From: Litomosoides sigmodontis
Lineage: Eukaryota; Nematoda; Chromadorea; Rhabditida; Onchocercidae
DNA: 64,000 nucleotides
Direction of reading: 5' to 3'
Assembly: GCA_963070105.1 (NCBI GenBank)
Contig: OY718807.1
Location: 248,001-312,000 of the forward strand
Shown here: in pieces, positions 52,416 through 64,000 of the stretch
Position numbering within the stretch: the stretch's first letter is position 1
Layout: each line of letters begins with the position of its first letter
The notes under the pieces: generated by a model
The model's input: only the letters and a program-made list of their open reading frames with translations
Database searches by the model: none
What the model was told of the DNA's origin: nothing
Position numbers and translations under genes: made by a program

Positions 52416-54784
52416 TCAAGTCACTTTTTTCTTCATTTCTACACTACTCCAATACAGAAGAAATTGAGCAGAAATTATGCCATTCAGCAAAGCAGCGATA
52501 ATGTAATTGGTAATCACCAGTTGATCACCAGTTTCCTGTAGGGAAGTAAATATTCGTGCCAAACATCCTGCGAATTGAAGGTACACTGAGATCATTGACA
52601 ACTGGCCAGTACTCTGCTGCTGATAATTTTCCCGAATTTGTATAAACTGAAAAGTATTTGAAGCGATGAATGGAGCAAGCAGTGTCGTCAAATAAATTAT
52701 GATTGCTTAGCCAAACCTACCAAGCTTGCATCATTGAAGACGTAACAACACCTCTGAGGGCCATCTTCATCCAGCTTGTATTGGACTCATACCTGTCGGG
52801 AAAAACGAAATCTCATAAAGCAGTTTTTGTATATAAATAATCGAAGTGCTTGCATTCTAGAAACTGTTCAAGATTTATCGTTCATCGAGGTCCATAAAAA
52901 CTCGTTTCAAATGTTTAGGTAATCCTTTGTTTATTTAACTTTTTTGTGCCGAAAGAATATAATATAAGCCTTATTTGTTAATTAGTTGTACATGCCAAGC
53001 ACTCTATTCAGTTCTGCTCAAGCCCAAAGGGCTTTAAACAGTGCGTCCGGTTCGGTGCAACCAGCATCACCATTATTCAAGTATCAACTGTCTATAAGTC
53101 TTCGTAAAATCTTTATTACTGGACTTTCTTTCACTCCTTTTCTTGTTCCTATTACTTATCACTTCTAAGTTCAGACAGCTTAACGACTGTGCTCTCCGAA
53201 ACTGTGACTTGAAACATCTCCCTAAGAAACAACTCCACTAAAAGTTGATTAGTTTAGTTGTCAATAATTAAGAAATATATGTCTATTAGTACCATAGTTA
53301 CTATATAACATTATCAGTAACCATCCACAAAGAATGAACTTTTCAACAGTCCTTTGTCCCGAAACAACAACTAATCAAATCAAAAACTTTGACAACAATA
53401 TGTCATATTATCTCTTTTAATAGATACCCTCAAAGAAATATGAATTGCTTTTACTTTAATACCATTTTTTTCGTTAGTTTCTTTACACCACGACTGAGAT
53501 ATTTAATTCGGATCTCATACATCATTTTTTAAATGAATTGCAGTAAGAAAAAAATTCTAAACCCTAAAGACACGAACTGAGCGACTCATACACATTCACA
53601 TGCTCCTTAACTATTAAGCGGTAAATAGTGCCCTAATCATCACTCGTATCCCAAAACATTACAAACGTAGCGAGACGCAGAGGCATCTCGTCGACAAGAC
53701 CGTCAAAAGTTAGCAAAGATGTGTTAAAGCTTACTTTAGCGGTAACAACAACCGGAATATTAAGAGCTTGAAGTAATGCAAAAACATCAGTTGGAATATA
53801 TTCATTCATAACTGCACAACTTATTGTCCAGCAAAATGCGAGAAATACTGCTGCGTGAGCTTTACGTGACGAAAACCATAAGAGTTGAACAATTATTATG
53901 ATCATTTGGATTGTGACGAAAAATGAATCACCCCACTGACTGAAATAACGCACTTGTAATGAACTAAATCACTTTTCAGCAGAAGTATAACAAAGGGATG
54001 GAAAGGATTTGTCATGGAGAGTAGGCCAACAATTGACTCGGATTTACCGTAAGTTTATCTAGGCATTTGAGCGAACGATAACATTATTACTTGATCGGTT
54101 CGAGCTTACCGAAGTCGACTGAGGTATCGATTTGTAAGATCTATTTTTTCCAATTATTCTGGAGACTTTTTTCAACCAGTTAAATTTCTAATTTCTATTT
54201 CTGTTGGTTTCAGCAATTCCATTTACTGCTTTCCTTTCTCGTACACCCAAAAAGGAACATGTCGCAACGATGTAATTTGAAGTGATGCGCACTCTCTTAC
54301 ATAATACGTTCTTATTATAGGTTCCACTAATGGTTGCCAGAAGAGTGACGAACGATGAGAATTCCCCTACAGAGATTATCTGCTTCATAATTGCCTCCTC
54401 GGCACCAGTTTGGAAAGCTAATTTTAAAATAATTTATAAACTAGCACAGTTTATTATGCAAAAAAGAGGAAAACTGAAATAAGCAAACCTAAAAACATAT
54501 CCCTTTGCGTAGCTATAAGATGTTACCGCAAAACAGGCAAATAATCCCAGCAACTGTGATAATAATGAAATCCCCTCACCCGACTGCGCCAACTGAATTT
54601 TTAAAATTTGTGGTATGAATATAAGCAGTGATCCAAGAGTTATACTAAGTCCAAGAAGTCGCGACGTAACCATCGACACACACTCTCCTGGAATCGATGA
54701 CAACTTTTATGTGTGGATGACTGAATAATTAACATTACTGTTTGTAAAACAGTTCCATAACCGATGCCTATCCTCGCCCTCCAT
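52416..54784 (-). CDS. MPDU1: Mannose-P-dolichol utilization defect 1 protein (PQ-loop)
   Basis: Multi-pass ER membrane protein needed to use dolichol-phosphate mannose and glucose in N-glycan and GPI-anchor assembly. Four exons on the minus strand, 54784-54739, 54687-54489, 53939-53735 and 52646-52416, give 226 residues (human 247). The first PQ-loop is seen in GLSITLGSLLIFIPQILKI (PQ at about 41-42), with SGEGISLLSQLLGL next, as in the human protein. The second repeat contains LLQALNIPVVV and the strongly conserved GCLARIFTSLQETGDQL. The start codon is in a short 15-residue exon found by phase (phase 1 donor GTAATG); this first exon is the least certain part. The C-terminus ends in MKKKVT, a lysine-rich tail suited to ER retention. 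Confidence 0.93.
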
Positions 54785-56241
54785 TCAATATACGTACGAT
54801 GACAATCTCTCCATCAGCTTAAAATCCGATAAAGGCCAACTTACTGAATGAGGACTCTTAGTTTCTTAATTTTTTTAACTGTCAAATTCAAAGAAAAAGA
54901 AAGCTTACGATGAAGGAAGTCATATTTCACAAGCATTAATTCGTAACATCGATTCGGAAATACGAAATGTAGCAACTGATTGGCCTTTGAAAGAATCAGA
55001 CTCTTCATTATCCCAAAACTACCACCTAAAAATTGCTCGAATGGGACAGAAAATAATGGTTTAATTAAAGTTCATAAATCCTTGCTTGTGGATATTTCGA
55101 TATCCCAAATATTTTATTGCTCAGCAGATCATAACAGAATCGTAAATTCTTCAGCTAGAAATTAGGTAATTTATTTATTCGTTTTTTCCTAACAAAAGTA
55201 CAGTCAAATGGCAGATAGACCAACTTAGTCTTCCGATCAGTTGTTGATCAGATAGAGTCATCACGAATGAAATCTTGGCAAGAAACGCACAGTGGAAAAA
55301 CTACATACTGTCATTAAGCAATAAAGAATCTCTGTCATTAGTGCAAAGCTAGTGCAAAATTACAATTCCATGGAAAATTTTGGATATTTACAACGAAAAA
55401 TTATACATGGAAATACAGCATGTATAATAACGCAATAAAAAATCATCATATGCACTGTAAATAAATTTAATTCATCAAAAGAACAACTAATTTTTGATTC
55501 GCCATTACAAGTACATGCACACGCACTACTCACTCTAAAAAATTTTTCTAAATTTTTTTCGCAAAAATCAGTTGTTGATCACTAAGTTCTCAAGAACAGA
55601 ATACTTGATTCTAAACTTCTTAAGAGCGACAATTCCGTACCGACCTTCATTGCCAATAAAAAAGATACTTTCTGATTAAACATAGTTAAGTACACAGGTG
55701 GACTGCAATTAAAAGCAGCTAGTAAATAAGATTATAACTTGGATAACTCTATCTCATGCAAATAGTGCTTTGATAACACTGACAGTTGCCACTTTGTTTG
55801 CCATCTTCTCTAATTAATACTTAGGATTGCTTATGGAAAAATGCCTCACAAGTAATAGCAATGAAATACATACACCCATGGAACTAATTCGGTTAAAAAT
55901 TTCAAAGCTAAAAAAATGATCAGCAAAAAACGATTGTACTCTTGCACTTACTTGTGTGTGTTAGTTATACTACGAAATTCATTGCAGTATAACTAACACA
56001 CACTAACGTATAACTAACGAAATTCACTTCAGCCACATATTTTCAAAAATTTCTTCGTAATCCCATTTTTGCCTTTTTCTCCAGTCTTCGATGCTATTCA
56101 AATGTTTGAAATACCTGAAGAATAAAGTCTTAGTTTTGCTTTGCCGCTCTTTAAATTTTGAAAATTCGAATTTTTCTAAATTTCTTGCAATTCCAATCAC
56201 TGCTCTGGAATTTTATAGATTTGCCTTCTAAATGACAATCA
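54785..56241. other. Spacer between MPDU1 and TBC1D24
   Basis: AT-rich. It contains an 18-bp perfect hairpin (55954-56003). A minus-strand open stretch at about 56114-56029, preceded by the acceptor TTATTCTTCAG, could encode an alternative last exon of the TBC1D24 gene, but its phase does not match the upstream donor. Confidence 0.5.
55954..56003. repeat. Perfect 18-bp inverted repeat with 14-base loop
   Basis: Arms 55954-55971 (GTGTGTGTTAGTTATACT) and 55986-56003 are exact reverse complements. A partial third copy of the arm and loop (GTATAACTAAC then GAAATTCAC) follows at about 56007-56028, so the unit has been partly duplicated. Confidence 0.85.
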
Positions 56242-59200
56242 TTAAATTACCTCCATATCATGAATTTTAAATGTACCACCCTTCACCAATTCCGGATTTC
56301 CGAATGTATTGCCCGGTAAGCTTGAACCCATTATTAATTCATCCACAATATATATCGCATTCCCACCGATCTATAAATCAACAGATGATTCACACAAAAA
56401 ATCTATTAAAACAGTGGAGTGGGATTTTCACAACAACATCTCTAAAAATGGGAGTAAACCATATATGGAAAAAACAAAACATCAAACAACGTGCCATTAA
56501 AATATTAGGCTCTCGATCATATGGCGCAGCCATAAAACATTCCGCTTGATTTTCTTTCCAGTCATATTTTTTAACTTGATTATTTTCATCTAGATTCCAA
56601 ACAAACGAAAGACCACCACCAAAGTATTTCCCACTCCCACGTTCGCGCACTTTTGTCCGATTTCCCCACGGTTCGTCACAGAAGGCTCCCAAAATTTCAC
56701 TTTTACCAGTCTTTATGATTAGCAACGTTGATTCTGCCTTGTCAATCCTACAAAAATTTTGAATTTAATCCGGACTATCATGAAAATTAACAATAACAAC
56801 GTTGTGTTGCAGTCATTCTTGGGGATTACATAACTTCATGCTAAAAACGAAATATCCACTCACTTCGTCCACAAACGATAAAATGAAGTACCATCGTCAC
56901 AAAGATGGTAAATTAACATCGGAGTTATTAGTTGATATTTTTCTGGTAAATAACACATTAATTGAAAAGCAACTTCCGACGAAACGATGCTTGAAATGAA
57001 GGGTTTTATGTGCATGGCTGGTAAATCTGCCACTACAAGGTCGGGACCATCTGACTGTAAAATCTGAAACTAAACATCTGCAAAACTGTTTTTTCATGGA
57101 AATCGACGAATGACGGCATAAAAGCAATTAAGTCACTGACTAAAAAAGTAAAATCAGCGACTGTCTAAAAAATCGCACTACCTGTAAATAAAATAAAAAA
57201 ATTAAGCTATTATCAATTAAACACTATGTATCTTTGCGCATGGCACAGAGCAAACAAAAAAAAATAGTTGAAACAGCTATCCCGTTCGCTTTCGTTACAT
57301 CTCCTTCAAAGATGCAATAGGCAACATCTTTCATGAGAAAAATGTTTAGCTGAGTTATAATTTCGTTTCTTCCACTATAGTTAAGTATTTCCAAAAAAAA
57401 AACTATTATTATGCTCACCACTTTTTTCAGTTCCATTAAAACAGTTCGACAAAAACCTTTCTCAAATAACTACTTTCCTTACATGTACTAAAAAACATTT
57501 CCGAAACTTGCTTTTTCTCAAGGAGTATGCCATCACATTTCACAACATTTGGGGAATTTGTAGTCATTTTTCAGCACATAAAACTTTTTTCCTCATCATT
57601 TATCATCTTTTTTTTCCTTTTATTTAAATGAAAACGATCATTCCGCTCATTCCGTTTATTGCAGATAATGATCCATTCTTACCTCGCACGAAATTTTCAT
57701 TATTCGGCTTTTTTGGTTCCACAGGAAACTTTCAAGGCCGAAAAGTATAGTGTTGGAAATCTATTAAACCCAATTGCAATTCCGGTTTAAAAAAATTCAA
57801 ATCTTGGCTCAGCATTTATCCTACTAGTTCTGCTCCTTGATGGCATTACAGACTTTCTTTCTCTCAGCGAACCATCATGTTAAACATAGAAAAAGTAGAA
57901 AAACTTATTACTTCGCTCACGAAAGAAAAAAAAATTTACCATCTTCTCGTGACTCTCTTGAAAACGGGCAATTTTTGCGCCACTAAAATTTCGAATCCTT
58001 AGAGCTGTTTCAAGTAACACTTCAACAGAAATATTTTCGTCATTTGCGCTCTGAAGAATCCTCTCCGTAAATAAATCAATTCGCTCTTGGCATGTTTTGT
58101 CGGCTAAATCTGCCGGTATCTGCAGGTAGGAATTTTTTTAAGAATCATAAATCACAGTAGTAGAAATATTCAATGCTACCAGGCGAATGAACCTTTCAAC
58201 CATAACTTAATTATTCCACCATTTTCAAAAATGTCACAATTTCATGACCACTTCCACATGCACATTATCATCCCGCTGTTTCGACACCATTGGTAAAGAT
58301 CTAATTACGCAATTTTGATCCTGCTATCAGTCCTGTAACTTCTTCTAAGAAATGTCCCGGAAGGTACAAATATAGAACCAACCTCAGCATTTTTATGCCA
58401 GATACTAAGCAGTGCGATAGCAACCCTCATCAATACTTTGCTTCCTTCGTATAAGTAACAATCAAAAACACAAATTAAATGTTTAAAGGGCAAGGCGCAA
58501 AATATCCATTTCGGCCAATTTTGCAAAGCTCTTGCGAGAATGCTTGTGTCAGATGATCCAATCCAATTCTTTAGGGTTTTATAAACTGATATCTAAAAAA
58601 GATGCTAGAATAGTTGCTCTACGCAAACTTGCTACAACAGTGACGGATATTTCCGTTTAAAGATAGACAACTTTAATTGACTGCAACCAACGAGGACTCA
58701 AGTATCCATAGATGGCATCATGCATCAGTAATGTAATCGTGTCACCGTTGCAGAATATGTCATGTTGCACAAACCGAAAATCCCAACAAATCAAGAAAAG
58801 ACTAACAACAACTTCAAACAATTTCAAATAAGAGGATAAAAGTGATACAAATATTGATTCAACTAATCCTAAAAAACAAAAGTGAAGAAAGATAAAACAG
58901 GATAAGAGAAACATACCTTGTGTATCTTGACAAGTGTGAGCAGCGTGTATGACGTAGCTTTGTTTGCTTGAGCAGAACCTTTCATATAATTCGAATGATT
59001 TTTAAGAATCCAAAAGGCACAAGCGTACGTATCATCTTCACTCATATAATGCAAAAATAATGCAAGTATGGGCTGTAGCAACTACAAAAAAGAGCAGTAG
59101 CTTTAAGAATTATTATCAGTCGAATAAAACCATTTCACAATGCTTCATACAAGCCAAAGAAATATAAACCCATAGAACACTAACAGGTGCATAATTCAAT

Positions 59201-62012
59201 GTCGGAACCGTAGCATCTAAGGCATGAATGAGACGCTGAAGCGCCTTCAAGCCATTCGCATTCAAATCATAACAATTGTGTATGGTGTCTGGAGATTGCA
59301 TAAAGCGAGCTTTTAGTGAAAAATGCCCTAAACGAATAACTTTCAAAAGAACTCTTTTTAATTTCTAAGTCCATTTTAACGCGGCTTCACTGTACACTCC
59401 ATTATATTTTGTCATATAAATTAAGCACGCTAATTGCAAAAAATGAGACAAAAAAATCACCGGAGTGCTCTTCCCATGCTTCAGATTCATAACTAGCTTT
59501 GTATGCATTAAAATCTGGATTATTTAATTTACAGATTTCTTGCCATAAATTTGCACGTGTCCTGTGCCCTGGTGACCAGTTTTTTTTTCGAAGCAGTTTT
59601 TTTATCTGAAATAAAGAAAAATTAGAATTGAAATAACATGCACAATTCCGCCAACTAACCGCTTGCGCCACTTCTCTGATAAAATCTTATGTTGCACAAT
59701 TAACAAAACCAAATAATCGGTTAGTGTAGGGGTTAAGGGTCCACTACCACCCGCTCCTTATATCTTTCAACTTTCACATTAATTAACATTTAATTAGAGT
59801 ATTATAATCGACGACTGTCCAGGTTTTGTTTACCGCTCACATTGATACTCTTACTTCATCGGATCGATTCCGGCGTAGAATTTGTTGGATTAACTTAATG
59901 TCATCGTATGATTCGTCGTGATTAACAATTTTGATCCTGGCATAATTCGTGAATGTCTCCTGCAGATAAAATGGTATGTGAGAAGGTACTTAGTATCCTT
60001 ATAAATGTCATGATTTTTTCCCGAAATAAGTTTTAATGTTTGATGCTTAAATTTGCACCTATTATAAATATTTCAATTCATATCTCCATAGTTCGTTTTA
60101 TGAATGAACTGCGGCGATATGATAGTTTTCGTTGCAGATAATGTCTTCTCAATGATGCGGTATTTAACCGGTCCCAGATGTCATACTTCTGGGAAAAATT
60201 TGAATAAAAAAATGATTCAAAATGATCAGTCAGTTTTAGTCACTTAGTAATTTTCACGTAGTAGTTAATTTTTGATTTAATATTAACTTAATTGACAATG
60301 CAACAAAAACCTTACCTCCTCAGATTCGTGAAACGATAATGGTGTCACAGCCTCGTTGACTCCCACCTCGTTATCTGTCAGAGACGTAACAGACCGTTCA
60401 CGCTTGCTAGAAGGCAAATAAAGTGAGCGACGTAAGCGACCACTTAACCGCGAAAAAAACGTGTTTGATCCTGTGCGCTTTAAGACGGATGGCATTGGTG
60501 ATATGACTGCTGTTGACCATTCTGTGCTGCTGGGTCCAGTTTTATCATCCTCAACCTCAACATCTGGCAAGGAAGCCGTAGTGGATATTGCGGGCTGTGG
60601 AAAGAACGATGCTTGTTGTTCCTTGCCTCTAACCTCTGTTGCAGCAGACGTGTGCGCATCTGAAATGAGCAAGACCCTTGTTGATCGATGAGCAAATGGC
60701 TTCTTCCAACTGAAAGATCTATAATAGGGGGGGAGAAAAAGGGAGGAATGATGCATCCAGTGTGCTTTACTTTCTTGTCGCTTTTTGTCCATGAGTAATC
60801 TGCTGCTTTCACTTCATTCTGGCATTTCGTTGAATTTCAAGGGCACTATTTTCGGTCATCTAATCACATTCGATAACCAAATATGGCCTAAATATCCCAT
60901 TCAGTAAAGTTCAGATTCCTTCAACATATAATCTTTCATTGGTCAGCAGGTTCTGCAATGCTTAGAAGTATTATTACTAACTTGGGTGATCGATGCCGAG
61001 ACTATTTCACCAACCTTTATTTAAGAACAAAATTATGAGACAGACAAGCCATTGCTAGATTATTTGTCAACGATTTAACCATTTAACCTTTTTAGTATTT
61101 TCAGAATTAAATTACGACAAATATCGCCTACTTTTTTTTTCAATATTATAGAATGTTAGCGATGGATTGTTTGGTCTGTGAAAATGAGTAGAACATATAA
61201 CGATGACAGTAATTGATGACGAGAAGTGGAAAAAAGAATTGAACGGTTCGTTTCTTCTTCCTTTTCCCTACTCCTTTTCGTGATCCCATCAACCTTCTTC
61301 GAATGGGTAATTTTGCAAGGTAGAATTCGTTAAAAAAATATCAGGATTACATTCGGTAATACAGTGGAGATCTGTTATTTCATTCTGATAAATATATGAG
61401 TTTTTAATTACGATACGACACTAGATTCTTAGGAGACTTAACTTTCCATATAAATACATTTTTTTATAAAAATTTCATGATGCAACACTAAACAAGAATA
61501 GTTTACATATCTATCACCATAAACTACAACGGATTTACCATGATTAGAAGAGAGGAAAGAAAGTTAACGATAAGGATGTCATTGAACTTATGGTTGGAAT
61601 AAAAACTTTAGTACATGCCCAAAAATCCAGAGAGAATCAATAAAAATTAATATGTTGCCAGTCGATAAACAATGGAACGCATCCTGAGATCTTTTAAAAT
61701 ATGATAGGAACGTAAGTACTACTTATCACAATTCATAACAGATAAGCTTCCTTGCGGTATTATAGAAGAGTATTGAAATACGAAGTAGAAGTGAAAAAAA
61801 TTATACCCAAAGAAACTAATGAAAGATCTTTCAAATTGTGCAACCAAAAAATAGCCTGAAAAAGTAATGAGTCATGAGGGAGAATCCCTCTACAAACTCT
61901 AAAAAGAAAAGCAGAATTGTTTACCTGTCATTTTTCTCGAATTGGCGGATTTCTTGCGTTTGATAAATGACTGATACAAGTTGACCAAGTTGCTATGATG
62001 AAATGATCTCAT
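56242..62012 (-). CDS. TBC1D24: TBC-TLDc protein, TBC1D24/skywalker type
   Basis: Membrane-trafficking protein with a TBC (Rab-GAP-like) domain followed by a TLDc domain; in flies and mammals it acts on synaptic vesicle cycling and oxidative-stress response. Eleven exons on the minus strand, 62012-61925, 60659-60316, 59959-59855, 59605-59461, 59339-59185, 59081-58917, 58592-58383, 58119-57940, 57054-56864, 56747-56495 and 56370-56242, give 654 residues. Residues 1-180 are a Ser/Arg-rich, probably disordered extension. The TBC domain spans about 180-400 (NWSPGHRTRANLW; WPKWIFCALPFKHLICVFD) without an obvious IxxDxxR or YxQ finger. TLDc follows from about 465 (GAFCDEPWGNR; GNAIYIVDEL). The intron after 56495 needs a GC donor, and another end is possible. 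An alternative start at 60792 would read directly into the second exon. Confidence 0.87.
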
Positions 62013-64000
62013 CGCGAAGCTATTCTGATCTCCTGACATTTAGCCGCCGAAAAAGTACAGATAAAAATTTGAAACCGTTCGCGGTCGCCTCGTTCACGCC
62101 TCTTTCCCCCTTTTCATTTGCTACTAGCCTCACTCCTTGTCTCATTTCTGCAATAGCGAATGAAAGCCACGGCACAAATATTCTCAGCTAAGCAGTTTCC
62201 TTGGATATAAAAATTCAAACTTGAGATTTACTCGTCAACTTCTTTCGGCACTATTACCTTATCCAGCATCTTTTTTTTCCTCCCTCTCTCTTATCTCCAG
62301 CTCCTCCTACCTATATCTAATCGTATGTCTCGATCGAATCATTTATTTGTTGAGAATTTTTTTTTTTCTATTTAAAAGTAATAAGTCTGAAGTTCGAGGC
62401 ATTAAGTCTCACTTACAGTGCAATATAATTATTTCGGTGTCGGAATACTATCGGCGCTCCACTTTCGCCCCAGCTGACGATGAAATGTAGAATGTAGAAT
62501 AAATGCATGTGTGGTTCATCAGTGTAATCAAAGGCTTGTAATAACGATATAAAGATCATTCTAGTTCTGACTTGTCATTTCCAGTACCATATTTCTTCAT
62601 CCAACACTAGTCAATGCACCATGTAGAGATTGATGTAGGGACTTAACTTTCCCTTTTTTAGCACTACTAATTGCACATACTTTTCCACAGAATTCAACGT
62701 ATACCATGAATTTGAATTCAGACTTATTCCCCAATCTAAAATCGTTTCATATTTTCCTCTTTTTGAAATATGAATAAACTGGCAAGTTGTTTAAAGAAAG
62801 CAAATGACAAAATTTTGTTCAAATTTCATGAAGGTCACTTAAATCTATAATGATTTTGTTTAAAAACAAGTGAGCGAAGTATTTTCATTGTTAATAATTA
62901 AAAAGAAGAAAAAGCGCAACATACTTTGCAATAGCCTACTGATTGATAATCCATAAGTGCTTGGTATTATAATGGTACCAGCCTAAAAGATAGGGTACCA
63001 TCGTGAAGCCATCGATCGATTTTGTTATAAAGGACATTGACGTCAACGCTCGATTATTTGTTCGAGACTAGAAAGCAATAATGATCATTGCTTGAAGAAA
63101 GCACATAAATCATCCCACCCTCCCAAAAGTACTCTTTTTTTCTTTTCCTAACAATCGCCGATCTTTGTCCTCTCAGTGTGCGTGCATTGGTGCAACGAAA
63201 TTTACGAATTGCTCGAGGTTCCCGAGCAACTCGACCGTACACGGCCATTACCAGAGTGCAAACCAGATCACCAGCTCAGCATTGCCGAACTTCATTTACT
63301 ATCCCTTCACCTTCTGGTAAGCTTTTAGATTTTTTTGTAACCTTAGTGGACCCCATTCGCCCTCACACTTTCTAAAAAATCAACTCCCCGCTTAGACTAC
63401 CGATGTTCACCTCCTCACTCCACAATGTTGTGCCGTTTGGGACAGATGAAAACATCAAAGAAATTGCCCTAATTGACCTTCTCAATAGAAAACTCAAACA
63501 GAATTCGGAAATCAACACAGAGCAGTAATTAATTACATTGAACCAAATTACATTGGCATGACAAAACAAATATTTAATTCGCGTGACACTTCATCATACT
63601 GAAAAAATACCGCCGTAGCCTTCAGATAGGAAGGAAATGGCAACTGCGACGCTTTTCACTGATTCGCGCAGGTAGAGCTGTTTTCGAGGTGCGCTCACAG
63701 AGTGCAAAACAGCTCAACAGTTATTGCAATCATTTCCAGTGTCGAAGAATTTAGTCGATTAGAGATCGGAGAAAAAATCCGTATAAATGAATCACTAACT
63801 AATGACTCATCCCTGTTCAAGCTAATTGCAGATGTCAGGATGAAAAGTTGAAATTCATTGCAGCAAGCGGTGTCCATTCATCCTATAGCAAAACACGAGT
63901 CTTCGGTGTGATTGTCACGACTTTTTCAAATGCACCCAAGCTCTTCTTCCCCTGACTTTTTCGACTCCCTTACTAGTCCCATATTTGTCTGTTTTAAATC
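62013..64000. other. Right-end region: TBC1D24 upstream DNA and possible new plus-strand gene
   Basis: No gene can be called with confidence. Two plus-strand stretches look exon-like. In one, 63177-63321, an acceptor CCTCTCAG leads to a frame with HWCNEIYELLEVPEQL and ends at a GTAAGC donor. In the other, 63394-63530, a frame with NVVPFGTDENIKEIALIDLL ends in a stop. Their phases do not join directly. A complete CRE palindrome lies upstream at 63038-63045. The last 400 bases show nothing recognisable. Confidence 0.35.
63038..63045. promoter_or_regulatory. CRE palindrome TGACGTCA
   Basis: Perfect 8-bp CREB/ATF consensus beside a TATAA-like string (about 63025-63029). It is about 130 bases before a possible plus-strand exon and about 1.0 kb upstream of the TBC1D24 start. 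An 8-mer can occur by chance, so function is only suggested. Confidence 0.4.

Noticed and set aside
60108..60190. Extra TBC1D24 exon (frame with YDIWDRLNTASLRRHYLQ)
   Set aside because: Good acceptor, but the only GT donor gives the wrong phase for the next exon. It may be an alternative exon but is not supported.
60480..60812. 110-codon minus-strand open frame
   Set aside because: Overlaps the second TBC1D24 exon in another frame. The chosen frame continues in phase into conserved exons and this one does not.

Overview
The window is nuclear DNA of a nematode. Protein-coding genes are split by many short AT-rich introns with TTTCAG acceptors. Several genes have a T-rich acceptor 10-40 bases before the first ATG, as expected for spliced-leader addition. 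There are TA microsatellites and no prokaryotic operon structure. Gene content (TRA-3-type calpain, COM-1, prefoldin 6, Integrator subunits) and intron size fit a parasitic spirurid-type nematode, but the species cannot be fixed from the sequence. No tRNA, rRNA, transposase, viral or CRISPR feature was recognised.

Layout, left to right: (1) 112-3653, plus strand, 3' part of a CAPN5/TRA-3 calpain; (2) 3654-6358, gap with a 23-bp inverted repeat pair and a CT microsatellite; (3) 6359-11990, plus strand, a single-pass membrane protein with one thrombospondin type 1 repeat; (4) 12987-21228, minus strand, Integrator subunit 2, 16 exons, 1041 residues; (5) 21588-23073, plus strand, CtIP/COM-1 DNA-end resection factor, divergent from INTS2 with 359 bp between the start codons; (6) 24233-25713, plus strand, prefoldin subunit 6; (7) 26932-28697, minus strand, an unrecognised membrane-anchored protein with a long charged tail; (8) 31162-50068, plus strand, Integrator subunit 1, modelled with 38 exons and 1957 residues, one intron of which carries about 2.1 kb of AACTATATATATAT satellite; (9) 50287-51343, minus strand, TIMM29; (10) 52416-54784, minus strand, MPDU1; (11) 56242-62012, minus strand, TBC1D24/skywalker-type TBC-TLDc protein; (12) 62013-64000, upstream DNA with a full CRE palindrome and possible exons of an unknown plus-strand gene.

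Most genes do ordinary cell work: RNA polymerase II transcript 3'-end processing and attenuation (INTS1, INTS2), chaperoning of actin and tubulin (prefoldin), mitochondrial protein import (TIMM29), dolichol-linked sugar use (MPDU1), vesicle traffic (TBC1D24), double-strand break repair (COM-1) and calpain signalling. The most notable points are that two large Integrator backbone subunits lie about 10 kb apart, that INTS1 needs a non-obvious splice to reach its conserved C-terminus, and that a very long AT satellite sits inside INTS1. Exon boundaries were built by hand from reading-frame phase and GT/AG sites, supported by family similarity from memory. No database search was possible.
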